Source of the DNA: Rhodocyclales bacterium
Lineage (GTDB): Bacteria; Pseudomonadota; Gammaproteobacteria; Burkholderiales; Rhodocyclaceae
NCBI GenBank assembly: GCA_016235025.1
Contig: JACRMV010000004.1
Coordinates: 186,001 to 250,000, forward strand
Direction of reading: 5' to 3'
Length of the DNA stretch: 64,000 nucleotides
The position numbers and the translations under genes are program-made. The notes under the pieces were generated by a model. That model searched no databases. It was not told the DNA's origin and worked only from the letters and a program-made list of their open reading frames with translations. This document shows, in pieces, positions 47,237-55,807 of the stretch. Positions within the stretch are counted from its first letter, which is position 1; every line of letters begins with the position of its first letter.

Positions 47237-47506
47237 ATGCCTAAAGTTGAAGTCGAGATCACCAACAAGCTGGGCCTGCATGCGCGGGCCTCGGCCAAAT
47301 TGACGCAGCTGGCAGGAAGTTTTCCCTGTGAAGTCTGGATGGAGCGCGGCAGCCGCCGCATCAATGCCAAAAGCATCATGGGAGTGATGATGCTGGCAGC
47401 CGGCAAGGGTACGACGGTCACGGTTGATACGGACGGCGAACAGGCCGACGAAGCCTTGCAGGCGATTCTGCAGCTGATCAACGACCGGTTTGGCGAGGGA
47501 GAGTAA
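47237..47506 (+). CDS. ptsH: HPr phosphocarrier protein
   Basis: 89 residues. His15 (G-L-H-A-R-A-S) takes phosphate from EI, and Ser46 (K-S-I-M-G-V-M-M-L) is the regulatory site of HPr kinase, as in betaproteobacteria. It is placed between EIIA and ptsI; the ptsI GTG begins 3 bases after its stop. Confidence 0.96.
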   Translation: MPKVEVEITNKLGLHARASAKLTQLAGSFPCEVWMERGSRRINAKSIMGVMMLAAGKGTTVTVDTDGEQADEALQAILQLINDRFGEGE

Positions 47507-47509
47507 GCC

Positions 47510-49246
47510 GTGACCTTCAGCCTGCACGGACTTGCAGTTTCCGGCGGCATCGCCATTGGCCGGGCGCAGCTGATCTCGCATGCGCTGCTCGAAGTGGCGC
47601 AGTATCAGGTGCGCGAAAAGGATGTAGGCGGCGAATTGCAGCGGCTCGACGAGGCGATTGCGGCCGTTGCCGCCGAGCTCAATGCGCTGCGCGCGGAAGC
47701 CCGCAATGCCGGCAGCCCCGGAGAGCTCGCCGCCTTCGTCGATCTGCATGCCATGATCCTTGCCGATCCGGCGCTGACCGACGGTGTGCGGGCGCTGATT
47801 GCCGAGCGCCGCTGCAATGCCGAATGGGCTCTGGTGCAGCAGATGCAGGAGGCCATGGCGCAGTTCGATACTTTTGAAGACGCCTACCTGCGTGAACGCA
47901 AGCATGACATCGAGCAGGTGGTTGAACGTGTGCTGCGCATCCTGCAGGGCAAGCCGAAACGGGTGGCGCGGCGCAAAGCGACCGAGGGCGACTTGATCGT
48001 CGTCGCCAACGATCTTTCGCCTGCCGATACCCTGCAGTTCAAGACCCTGAAAATCGGCGGTTTTGTCACCGACATGGGCAGCGCTACCTCGCACACCGCC
48101 ATCGTCGCCCGCAGCTTTGACATTCCGGCCGTGGTCGGCATGCGCGAGGCACGGGCGCTGATTCAGGATGACGACGTGCTGATTCTCGATGGCGCACGCG
48201 GAGTGCTGATCGTCGATCCCGATGCGCGCATCCTTGACGAGTATCGTCTCCGGAAAACCACGCTGGAGCTTGAACGCAGCAAGCGCATGCGGCTGAAGAC
48301 GGCACGCAGTGTCACGCTGGATGGCGAGAAGGTCTCGCTGGAGGCCAATATCGAGCTGCCGCCGGACGCAGAGCGGGCGAAAGAAGTCGGTGCGGAAGGC
48401 ATCGGCCTGTTCCGTACCGAGTTTCTGTTCATGAATCGCGACGAACTGCCCACCGAGGACGAGCAGTTCGAAGCCTATCGGCAGGTGGTGAAAAGCTTTC
48501 CCGGCAAGCCGGTCACCATCCGCACCCTGGACATCGGCGCCGACAAGGAAGCGCGTGCGCTGCGCGGACGTGGCGGCGGTTACGCTTCATCCAATCCGGC
48601 GCTGGGCCTGCGCGCCATCCGCTTCTGCCTGACAGAGCCGCAACTCTTTCTGACGCAGTTGCGGGCGGTTTTGCGCGCCGCGCACTACGGCAGGGTGCGG
48701 CTCCTGATCCCGATGCTGGCGCATGTGCAGCAGATCGAACAGACACTGGCCCTGATCGAACAGGCCAAGGCGCAACTGCGGGCGACGCGGTGCAAGTTTG
48801 ACGAGGATATCGAACTGGGCGGCATGATCGAGATACCGGCGGCCGCGCTGATGCTCGGGCCATTTTTGCGCCGACTCGACTTTCTCTCGATTGGCAGCAA
48901 CGACCTGATTCAGTACACGCTGGCCGTCGACCGCGCCGACAGTTCGGTGGCCCATCTCTACGACCCGCTGCATCCGGCGGTGCTGTTCCTGATCGGGAAA
49001 ACCCTGCAGGCCGGCCGCCAGGCCGGTGTGCCGGTGGCTCTCTGCGGTGAAATGGCCGGCGACCCGAAGCTGACGCGCTTGCTGCTGGGCATGGGGCTGC
49101 GCCAGTTTTCGATGCATCCGGCACAACTGCTGGAAATCAAGCAGGAGATCCTGATGGCCGACAGCAGCCGGCTCGGCCCGCTGGTGACCAGGTTGCTCAA
49201 GCTGGACGAGCCGGAGAAGATGCGCGAACTGATCGCGCGGCTTTAA
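47510..49246 (+). CDS. ptsI: PTS enzyme I
   Basis: 578 residues. The active-site His is H195 in G-S-A-T-S-H-T-A-I-V-A-R-S, and the PEP-binding C-terminal domain carries G-L-F-R-T-E-F-L-F-M-N-R, I-P-M-L and G-S-N-D-L-I-Q-Y. GTG start. The stop codon TAA belongs to a TTAA that is repeated at the far end of an adjacent MITE, so the insertion happened exactly at the 3' end of the gene while leaving the stop intact. Confidence 0.96.
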   Translation: MTFSLHGLAVSGGIAIGRAQLISHALLEVAQYQVREKDVGGELQRLDEAIAAVAAELNALRAEARNAGSPGELAAFVDLHAMILADPALTDGVRALIAERRCNAEWALVQQMQEAMAQFDTFEDAYLRERKHDIEQVVERVLRILQGKPKRVARRKATEGDLIVVANDLSPADTLQFKTLKIGGFVTDMGSATSHTAIVARSFDIPAVVGMREARALIQDDDVLILDGARGVLIVDPDARILDEYRLRKTTLELERSKRMRLKTARSVTLDGEKVSLEANIELPPDAERAKEVGAEGIGLFRTEFLFMNRDELPTEDEQFEAYRQVVKSFPGKPVTIRTLDIGADKEARALRGRGGGYASSNPALGLRAIRFCLTEPQLFLTQLRAVLRAAHYGRVRLLIPMLAHVQQIEQTLALIEQAKAQLRATRCKFDEDIELGGMIEIPAAALMLGPFLRRLDFLSIGSNDLIQYTLAVDRADSSVAHLYDPLHPAVLFLIGKTLQAGRQAGVPVALCGEMAGDPKLTRLLLGMGLRQFSMHPAQLLEIKQEILMADSSRLGPLVTRLLKLDEPEKMRELIARL

Positions 49247-49482
49247 CCTGGATTCCTCAGTTGACCGCTTGCCGTTACCACGAGAGCCTGATGATTACCG
49301 AGTTTTCTGCCTTTGACCAGCGTCACCCAGCGGGTGAGGGCGCTACGCACCCGATTGCACGGCTGGCGGGTCGTCTGGCGGCGTTGCTCGTCGTAGCAGG
49401 GGCCGCTCCTGCGTCCTCCTCGCGCCTTGCCAGCCAACCCGCCAGCCGCACACTCAGGCGCGTCCAACTGAGGAATCCAGGT
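49247..49482. mobile_element. MITE-like element with 19-bp inverted repeats and TTAA target duplication
   Basis: Ends carry a perfect inverted repeat: CCTGGATTCCTCAGTTG at the left, its complement at the right (ending at 49481). TTAA flanks both sides (49243-49246 and 49483-49486). Internal arms CGGCTGGCGGGT (49360-49371) and ACCCGCCAGCCG (49437-49448) form a second inverted repeat. No transposase is encoded. TTAA duplication with CCT-type ends fits the IS1380/piggyBac group, by inference. Confidence 0.75.
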
Positions 49483-49511
49483 TTAAGGGAATCACGTATC
49501 ATCGCTGCCCC

Positions 49512-50627
49512 ATGAGCATCGGCATCGTCAGCGCAGAACGCGCCCATTTTTCGCAACCCCTGATCCTCCGAAGCGGGGCGGTGCTGCCTGCATTCGACCT
49601 GGTCTATGAAACCTATGGCACGCTGAATGCCGCGAAATCCAACGCCATTCTCGTTTGTCATGCCCTGTCCGGCCATCATCACGTCGCCGGACGCTATGCC
49701 GGGCAGGCGGACAGCCTGGGCTGGTGGGACAACATCGTCGGCCCGGGCCGGCCGCTCGATACCGGGCGCTTCTTCGTCGTCGGCGTGAATAATCTCGGCG
49801 GTTGCCACGGCTCGACCGGGCCGGCGAGCATCAATCCGCAAACCGGTAAACCCTGGGGCGCCGATTTCCCGGTAGTGACGGTGGAGGACTGGGTCGTGGC
49901 GCAGGCGCGGCTGGCCGATTACCTCGGCATCGACGCCTGGGCCGCCGTAGTGGGCGGTTCGCTGGGCGGCATGCAGGCATTGCAATGGAGCCTGAGTTTC
50001 CCGGAGCGGGTGCGTCACAGCCTGGTCATTGCTGCCGCACCCAAGCTGTCGGCGGAAAACATCGCCTTCAACGAGATTGCGCGGCAGGCGATTCTGACCG
50101 ATCCGGAGTTTCATGGCGGCCACTATTACGAGCACGGCGTGCGTCCGCTGCGCGGCTTACGGCTGGCGCGCATGCTGGGTCACATCACGTATCTCTCCGA
50201 TGACCAGATGGCCGAGAAATTCGGCCGCAGGCAACGTGTCGGCGCCGGCAGTTACAGTTTCGACGTCGAGTTCGAGATCGAGTCCTATCTCCGCTACCAG
50301 GGCGACAAATTCGCCGGTATTTTTGACGCCAATACCTATCTGCGGATGACCCGCGCGCTGGACTATTTCGATCCGGCGCTCGAATATGACGGCAATCTCG
50401 CTGCGGCGCTGGCTCCGGCCCGGGCGGGTTTCCTGATCATCGCTTTTGCCACCGACTGGCGGTTTTCCCCGGCACGCTCGCGCGAGATGGTGCATGCGCT
50501 GGTGCATAACGGGCAGGCGGTGGCGTATGCCGAAAGCAACTGCGCGCATGGCCATGATTCATTCCTGATGGACGACGCGTATTACCATGCCGTGGTGACG
50601 GCTTATCTGCGACGGATAAAACTGTGA
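49512..50627 (+). CDS. metX: Homoserine O-acyltransferase (MetX)
   Basis: 371 residues, alpha/beta-hydrolase fold; activates homoserine for methionine synthesis. Nucleophile Ser150 in [12 protein letters not shown], Asp in F-A-T-D-W-R-F-S, His in [10 protein letters not shown]. Acetyl versus succinyl donor is not settled by sequence; many proteobacterial MetX are succinyltransferases. Its end overlaps metW (GTGA). Confidence 0.95.
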   Translation: MSIGIVSAERAHFSQPLILRSGAVLPAFDLVYETYGTLNAAKSNAILVCHALSGHHHVAGRYAGQADSLGWWDNIVGPGRPLDTGRFFVVGVNNLGGCHGSTGPASINPQTGKPWGADFPVVTVEDWVVAQARLADYLGIDAWAAVVGGSLGGMQALQWSLSFPERVRHSLVIAAAPKLSAENIAFNEIARQAILTDPEFHGGHYYEHGVRPLRGLRLARMLGHITYLSDDQMAEKFGRRQRVGAGSYSFDVEFEIESYLRYQGDKFAGIFDANTYLRMTRALDYFDPALEYDGNLAAALAPARAGFLIIAFATDWRFSPARSREMVHALVHNGQAVAYAESNCAHGHDSFLMDDAYYHAVVTAYLRRIKL

Positions 50628-51229
50628 GCCCATCCTCTGCCCGTGCCGATTTCGATGTCATCGCCAGCTGGATGCGGCCGGGCGAGCGGGTGCTCGATCT
50701 GGGTTGCGGCGACGGTTCGCTGCTCAAGCGCCTGATCGGGGAACGCGGGGTGCAGGGCTACGGCATCGAGCTTGAGGATGCCGGCGTGCTGGCGGCGATT
50801 GCCGGTGGCATCAATGTCATCCAGGGCGACCTGGAGCAGGGACTGACCGGTTTTGACGATGCCACCTTCGATCACGTGGTGCTTTCGCGCACGCTGCAAA
50901 CGGTGCGCCACACCGAGCGGTTATTGGCCGAAATGTTGCGCGTGGGGCGCGAGGCGGTGATCAGCTTCCCCAATTTCGCCTACTGGAAAAACCGCATGGC
51001 GGTGATGAATGGCCGCATGCCGGTATCGGAAGACCTGCCCTACGAATGGTTCGACACGCCCAATCTGCGTTTCTTCACGCTGCTGGATTTCGAGGCGTTG
51101 TGCGCCAAGATGGAGCTGTCGATTCGTGAGCGGCAGGTACTCGACGAGGCCGGGCGCCCCGTCGATGAAGAAGCCAATTTTTTAGGCAGTCTCGCCGTCT
51201 ACCGGCTGGGGCGGCGGCTGGTCGGCTGA
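50624..51229 (+). CDS. metW: Methionine biosynthesis protein MetW
   Basis: 201 residues of a SAM-methyltransferase-like fold with motif [13 protein letters not shown] and the conserved H-V-V-L-S-R-T-L-Q segment. metX-metW is a standard pair; MetW is needed for full MetX activity in studied proteobacteria. GTG start overlapping the metX stop. The 3' end overlaps the convergent small gene by 48 bases. Confidence 0.93.
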   Translation: MSPSSARADFDVIASWMRPGERVLDLGCGDGSLLKRLIGERGVQGYGIELEDAGVLAAIAGGINVIQGDLEQGLTGFDDATFDHVVLSRTLQTVRHTERLLAEMLRVGREAVISFPNFAYWKNRMAVMNGRMPVSEDLPYEWFDTPNLRFFTLLDFEALCAKMELSIRERQVLDEAGRPVDEEANFLGSLAVYRLGRRLVG

Positions 51230-51373
51230 CTCGGCCGATCCAGCGGCGGTCTCGTCCGCTGCACCGGGTGTTCCCGCCTTGCGCAGGCGTTTTTCCGCAT
51301 CCTTCTCTTCTTTTTTCTTCTTCTTGGCGAGGTCGCGCTGGCGTTTCTCGAAGGAATAGTTGGGTTTGGCCAT
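51182..51373 (-). CDS. Small basic conserved protein
   Basis: 63 residues: M-A-K-P-N-Y-S-F-E-K-R-Q-R-D-L-A-K-K-K-K-K-E-E-K, a highly basic helix, followed by an acidic Ala/Pro-rich tail. The N-terminal block is conserved in betaproteobacterial small proteins of unknown function. Its 3' end overlaps metW by 48 bases. Confidence 0.75.
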   Translation of the reverse strand: MAKPNYSFEKRQRDLAKKKKKEEKDAEKRLRKAGTPGAADETAAGSAESADQPPPQPVDGETA

Positions 51374-51462
51374 CGGCTTTCCTCAATCGGGGTTGTCGCT
51401 CTGCAAATCGAGCAATGTCGGGATTGTACGGCACCCGGTCGGGGCGAAAGCCCTGTGGAAGA

Positions 51463-51488
51463 AAAAGTCGGCGCTGGTAACACGCCGG
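51463..51488 (+). repeat. Dispersed repeat, intergenic copy
   Basis: AAAAGTCGGCGCTG, GTAAC, ACGCCGG: exact core, second block with one change. It lies between the small basic gene and the DUF1854 gene, close to the latter's 3' end. Confidence 0.8.
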
Positions 51489-51492
51489 ATCA

Positions 51493-51969
51493 TTACAAAA
51501 AGCGGCTCAGGAAATGCTGGCTGGCGCGATCGAGCTGTGTGCGATCGCGGATCAGGAATTGCAGGCCATGGCTGTCGGCAATCAGCAGCCCCTGGGGCTG
51601 TCCGACGGATTTCAGGCGCCGGATGTCGTCTTCGCTTTTCAGTGTCAACGTCGTCGGGCCGCGATCCGTATCGACCTGCCAGTGGCTCGGGGTGGCATAG
51701 GTCGAGACCTTACGGATGGCAAGGATTTCCGGCATGAAGTCGCGCTCGGCCAGCGCTTCTTCGATCAGCGTGCGTGCGGCAGGCGCACAGTCGGCCATTT
51801 GTTCCAGCCACCATAGCTCGCGGCCGTGGCGATCAACCAGGGCGATGCCTTCGTCGGGCGCGGAAAGGGCGAAGGCGCGTACCGGCACCACGTCTTCATG
51901 AACCATTCCATCGGGGGTCGTCAGCACCAGGTGGCCAAAGGAATTGCGCGTCAGCACGTGGTTACTCAT
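51493..51969 (-). CDS. DUF1854 protein (cyanophycin-associated)
   Basis: 158 residues of DUF1854. Such proteins are encoded next to an ABC transporter and cyanophycin synthetases in betaproteobacteria, the basis of the name. V-R-A-F-A-L-S-A-P-D-E-G-I-A-L-V-D and F-L-I-R-D-R-T-Q-L-D-R are the conserved strands. Function unknown; no signal peptide. The start overlaps the ABC-transporter stop by 4 bases, so both are translated together. Confidence 0.9.
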   Translation of the reverse strand: MSNHVLTRNSFGHLVLTTPDGMVHEDVVPVRAFALSAPDEGIALVDRHGRELWWLEQMADCAPAARTLIEEALAERDFMPEILAIRKVSTYATPSHWQVDTDRGPTTLTLKSEDDIRRLKSVGQPQGLLIADSHGLQFLIRDRTQLDRASQHFLSRFL

Positions 51970-54236
51970 AGATCGTCTTCCGCAGCTTCATCGTTACGTC
52001 CTTCAAGCGCATCGAGCTGCTTGGTTTGCGCGGTATACAGCCGCCAGTAAGCCGCCTGCCGCGCCAGCAATTCGTCGTGCGGGCCGATCTCGACGATCTT
52101 GCCGTGATCCATCACCACCAGCCGGTCGGCGGTACGCAGGGTGGACAGGCGATGGGCGATGGCGATGGTGGTGCGGCCGCGAATCAGGTTATCCAGCGCG
52201 CCCTGGATTTCGAGCTCGGTTTCGGTATCGACGGCGGAGGTTGCCTCGTCGAGAATCAGGATTTTCGGGTCGATCAGCAGCGCGCGGGCAATGGAAATGC
52301 GTTGTCGTTCGCCGCCAGAGAGTGCCTGGCCGCGTTCGCCGACCAGCGAATCGTAGCCGTGCGGCAGGCGCAGGATGAATTCGTGGGCATGTGCGGCACG
52401 TGCAGCGGCAACGATATCGGCGCGACTGGCGTCCGGCCGGCCGTAGGCGATGTTCTCGGCAATGGTGCCGAAAAAGAGAAAGGGCTCCTGCAATACCAGG
52501 CCGATATGGCGGCGATACTCCGTCACCGGCAGCGAGCGGATATCCACGCCGTCGATCAGGATCGCACCCTCGCTCACATCGTAGAAACGGCAGATCAGGT
52601 TCACCAGCGTGCTCTTGCCCGAGCCGCTGTGGCCGACCAGCCCGATCATCTCGCCGGCGCGGATGTCGAGCGAGACGCCATCCAGCACGCTGCGGTTACC
52701 GTAGCGGAAAGCGGCCTCGCGCACCGTGATGTTGCCCTGGATAGCTGGCAGGCGCTGCGGTTGGGTTGGCTCCGGCACGCTCGAGACATGGTCGAGGATA
52801 TCGAAAATTCGCTTTGCCCCTGCGGCGGCTTTCTGCGTCACCGAGACGATGCGGCTCATCGAATCGAGGCGGCCGTAAAAGCGGCTGATGTAGGCGATGA
52901 AAGCCGTCAGGACGCCGACGGTGATCTGGTTTTTCGATACCTGCCAGATGCCGAAGGCCCACACCACCAGCAGGCCGAATTCGGTCAGCAGTCCGACCGT
53001 CGGCGAGAACAGGGACCAGGTTTTATTCAGCCGGTCATTCACCAGCAGGTTATGGGCATTGGCTTCGCGAAAGCGCTGGCTTTCGCGGTTCTCCTGGGCG
53101 AAGGCCTTGACTACGCGCACCCCGGGAATGGTGTCGGCCAGCACCGAAGTGACTTCTGACCAGACGCGATCAATTTGTTCGAAGCCATAGCGCAGCCGGT
53201 TGCGCACCCGATGGATCAGCCAGGCAATGAACGGCAGCGGTAACAGGGTGACCAGTGCCAGCCAGGGGTTGATCGAAAACAGGATCAGCGCGGTCATGCC
53301 GATCATCAGCACATCGGTGGCGAAATCGAGCAGATGCAGCGAGAGAAAAACGCAGATGCGGTCGGACTCGCTGCCGATACGCGACATCAGGTCGCCGGTG
53401 CGCTTGGCGCCGAAATACTCCAGCGACAGCTTGAGCAGATGCTCATAGGTGGTGGTGCGCAGGTCGGCGCCGATGCGTTCGGAGACCAGCGCCAGAATGT
53501 AAGTCTTGGCCCAGGAGAGCGCCCAGCCAAGAATCGCCGCTCCTGCCAGTCCGCCGAGATAGAGCGTAATCTTCATCGGATCGATGGGGGCGCCGTTCTG
53601 GTAGGGAATCAACACCTCATCCATCAGCGGCATGGTCAGGTAGGGCGGGATCAGGGTCGCCGCCGTGCCGCCCAGCATCAATAAAAACCCGGCCAGCAAT
53701 TGCCAGCGGTAGGGATCGGCAAAGCGCCACAAGCGCAGCAGGGTCAGGGTCGAAGGCAGCGCCTGCGTATTCCTGGTACACACCGGACAGCCTTCCTGAC
53801 CGGGGATCAAGGGCGTGTGGCAGACCGGGCAGAGCGGCTCGCTGCGGGCGACGCGAGGCGTGCCGCTGGCCAGATCTTCGCGTTGACGGGCGAAACTTTC
53901 GACCAGCTGCTTGACCGCCGTGGCGCGTGCCAGGGTGTAACGCCAGTGCGCGCAGCGCGCACTGGCGTCGCTGAGCGTCAGCGTGCCGATGCCAGCATGA
54001 TCGAAGTGCTGCAGGTGCAGCGCCGCATGCAACGGCCAGCTTTGCCAGTCGGCGTCATGGCCACTGGCCAGCAGCCGCTGGCTGGTCAGCGCTACCAGCC
54101 CGGAGCCGAACCGCAACTGGCTGTCCAGATCCAGCTCAACCCAGGCGAGCAGTTGCTCGCCGGGGTGCAACACCGCCAGCAAGGGCGCCTGCCAGGCGCG
54201 GGGTAGATGAACAGGGAGGATTCCAGACGCAGCCAT
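51966..54236 (-). CDS. ABC transporter with zinc-ribbon N-terminus, cyanophycin-associated
   Basis: 756 residues from the ATG at 54236 (54275 and 54341 are possible earlier starts). N-terminal ~170 residues form an unusual domain ending in a C-P-V-C-x-(n)-C-P-V-C zinc ribbon near residue 165. Then come six membrane segments of an exporter type and an ABC domain with Walker A G-H-S-G-S-G-K-S, L-S-G-G-E-R-Q-R and I-L-I-L-D-E-A-T-S-A-V-D. Substrate unknown. Overlaps DUF1854 by 4 bases; the cyanophycin genes follow on the other strand. Confidence 0.88.
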   Translation of the reverse strand: MAASGILPVHLPRAWQAPLLAVLHPGEQLLAWVELDLDSQLRFGSGLVALTSQRLLASGHDADWQSWPLHAALHLQHFDHAGIGTLTLSDASARCAHWRYTLARATAVKQLVESFARQREDLASGTPRVARSEPLCPVCHTPLIPGQEGCPVCTRNTQALPSTLTLLRLWRFADPYRWQLLAGFLLMLGGTAATLIPPYLTMPLMDEVLIPYQNGAPIDPMKITLYLGGLAGAAILGWALSWAKTYILALVSERIGADLRTTTYEHLLKLSLEYFGAKRTGDLMSRIGSESDRICVFLSLHLLDFATDVLMIGMTALILFSINPWLALVTLLPLPFIAWLIHRVRNRLRYGFEQIDRVWSEVTSVLADTIPGVRVVKAFAQENRESQRFREANAHNLLVNDRLNKTWSLFSPTVGLLTEFGLLVVWAFGIWQVSKNQITVGVLTAFIAYISRFYGRLDSMSRIVSVTQKAAAGAKRIFDILDHVSSVPEPTQPQRLPAIQGNITVREAAFRYGNRSVLDGVSLDIRAGEMIGLVGHSGSGKSTLVNLICRFYDVSEGAILIDGVDIRSLPVTEYRRHIGLVLQEPFLFFGTIAENIAYGRPDASRADIVAAARAAHAHEFILRLPHGYDSLVGERGQALSGGERQRISIARALLIDPKILILDEATSAVDTETELEIQGALDNLIRGRTTIAIAHRLSTLRTADRLVVMDHGKIVEIGPHDELLARQAAYWRLYTAQTKQLDALEGRNDEAAEDDL

Positions 54237-54478
54237 GAAGTCGATGGGCCACCAAAAGGCGTGGGGCGGAATCATACCGTGCCTGTCTGGATTGCCGAAA
54301 GGTTTCCCTGACTTCGATCCGGCAGTCACTGTAAAACCCACATGGCCTGATGCAGGAAAGCATGATTCACGGTGCCGTGTTTGGTTTTAAAGCGATGCTC
54401 GTGCCACAATCCAAGCCGAGGCCGCGTGCGGCGCTGCCTGCCTGTAGGGCATCACCTGGAGGGCAACAAAAAGAAGAT

Positions 54479-55618
54479 ATGGCGAAAATACGGCTCGGTT
54501 ATGACGATGTCAAAATTGGCGTGCCCCTGACTTTCAAGATAATGAATGAGTCGGGGCGTACGCTTTTGAATATCGGCTATGTCATTTCCAGCGCAGACCA
54601 ACTCGAGCGTCTGGTGGAGCGCGGCGTCTATTTTGATGCCTTCGAGGAGGGGGTGGCAACGAGTACCGCAGTCGAACGCGTCTCCGTTTACCAACTGGGG
54701 ATTGCCGTGGCCGAGGAATATGAAGCGCTGCTGGCGCAGCCGATTGATGCCGCGGCGATAAGTCGTCTTGCCGGGATTGCAGAGGAGATCGAGCGGATCT
54801 GCCTGCTCGATGCCGATGCCGCGCTGGCCATGATTCTGCTGCACAAGACTCCGCGCTACTCGGTGCGCCACGCCTTCGCTGCGGCGATTCTCACCGAAGT
54901 GCTGATGCGGGAACTGAAGCAGGACGTGGCCGACGTGCATCGCGCCGTGAAGGCGGCGCTGTGCATGAATCTGTGCATGCTCGAGTTGCAGGATAAGCTG
55001 TACCGGCAGGAGGAGGCGCTGACGCTGGAGCAGAAGCAGGCGGTTGTCCTCCATCCGCAGCGGGCGGTGGCTCTTTTGTCCGCTGCCGGCTGTAGCGACA
55101 CGGCGCTGCTGGATGCCGTTTACGATCATCACGAGATGATCAACGGCAGCGGATATGCGCGCCGGAAAAAGTCGCCCGATCTCAGTCTCATCTCCCAGGT
55201 TGTCTCGCTTGCGGACCGTTACTGCGCCGTTGTTTCGGAGCGCGCCTATCGGGTGGCAACACCGCCGAACATCGCGGCCCGTGAGTTGCTGAGTCGTCAG
55301 GCGGCGACCATTGATCCGCAGCTATCGTCCCATTTCATCAAGGTGATCGGCGTCTATCCGCCGGGGACGGTGGTCACCCTGGTCAATGGCGAAACGGCCG
55401 TGGTCGTCCGCCGTACGCTGCATCCGCTGCATCCCGTGGTCCGCAGCCTGCGCTCGCGCAACGGCATTCGTTATCCTGAACCCCCGAAGCGGCTGACCAG
55501 CAAGGACAGCTTCGGGATTGCCGATACAGCGAGCCCCGACCACCTCAAGGGTGTCGACCTCGCGAGCCTGTGGCCGCAGGTGGAGGGTGAGGAAGGGGCC
55601 GAGGAGCATGGCGCCTGA
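54479..55618 (+). CDS. HD-GYP-like domain protein, degenerate
   Basis: 379 residues. The middle resembles HD-GYP phosphodiesterases (Y-D-H-H-E-M-I-N-G-S-G-Y-A and S-Q-V-V-S-L-A-D-R-Y), but the HD dyad is replaced and G-Y-P is G-Y-A, so c-di-GMP hydrolysis is doubtful. The C-terminal region (Y-P-P-G-T-V-V-T-L-V-N-G-E) is typical of HD-GYP output tails. The N-terminus has a domain of unknown type (G-V-P-L-T-F-K-I-M-N). The start at 54479 is preceded by a purine-rich SD, GGAGGG, at some distance. Confidence 0.8.
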   Translation: MAKIRLGYDDVKIGVPLTFKIMNESGRTLLNIGYVISSADQLERLVERGVYFDAFEEGVATSTAVERVSVYQLGIAVAEEYEALLAQPIDAAAISRLAGIAEEIERICLLDADAALAMILLHKTPRYSVRHAFAAAILTEVLMRELKQDVADVHRAVKAALCMNLCMLELQDKLYRQEEALTLEQKQAVVLHPQRAVALLSAAGCSDTALLDAVYDHHEMINGSGYARRKKSPDLSLISQVVSLADRYCAVVSERAYRVATPPNIAARELLSRQAATIDPQLSSHFIKVIGVYPPGTVVTLVNGETAVVVRRTLHPLHPVVRSLRSRNGIRYPEPPKRLTSKDSFGIADTASPDHLKGVDLASLWPQVEGEEGAEEHGA

Positions 55619-55633
55619 AATGTGCGTGCGGTC

Positions 55634-55651
55634 TTGCCGGCGTGTCGGCAA
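55634..55651 (+). terminator. Weak hairpin after the HD-GYP-like gene
   Basis: TTGCCG-GCGTGT-CGGCAA is a 6-bp stem, followed by ATTTG and no U-run. Low confidence. Confidence 0.3.
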
Positions 55652-55765
55652 ATTTGCCGGACGCGCGTTACTCCACGCTTAAGTGCGAGTTGGCGTTTCA
55701 CTATAACAACCTGAAAACGACTTTGCCCGGGGATTGGCTTCATTTTTACCGCTGCGTCTGCCCGT

Positions 55766-55794
55766 CAAAAAGTCGGCGCAGATGATACGGCGGG
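55766..55794 (+). repeat. Dispersed repeat, intergenic copy before cphA2-like gene
   Basis: AAAAAGTCGGCGCA, GATGAT, ACGGCGGG: exact first half, one change in the core's last base pair. It lies 14 bases upstream of the cphA2-like ATG, flanked by TGCCCG (55759-55764) and CGGGCA (55791-55796), which form a small inverted repeat around it. Confidence 0.75.
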
Positions 55795-55807
55795 CATCTC
55801 CGGACCG

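Noticed and set aside
47206-48094. Reverse frames opposite ptsH and ptsI
   Set aside because: Both forward genes are unmistakable with active-site motifs, and the reverse frames have no domain.
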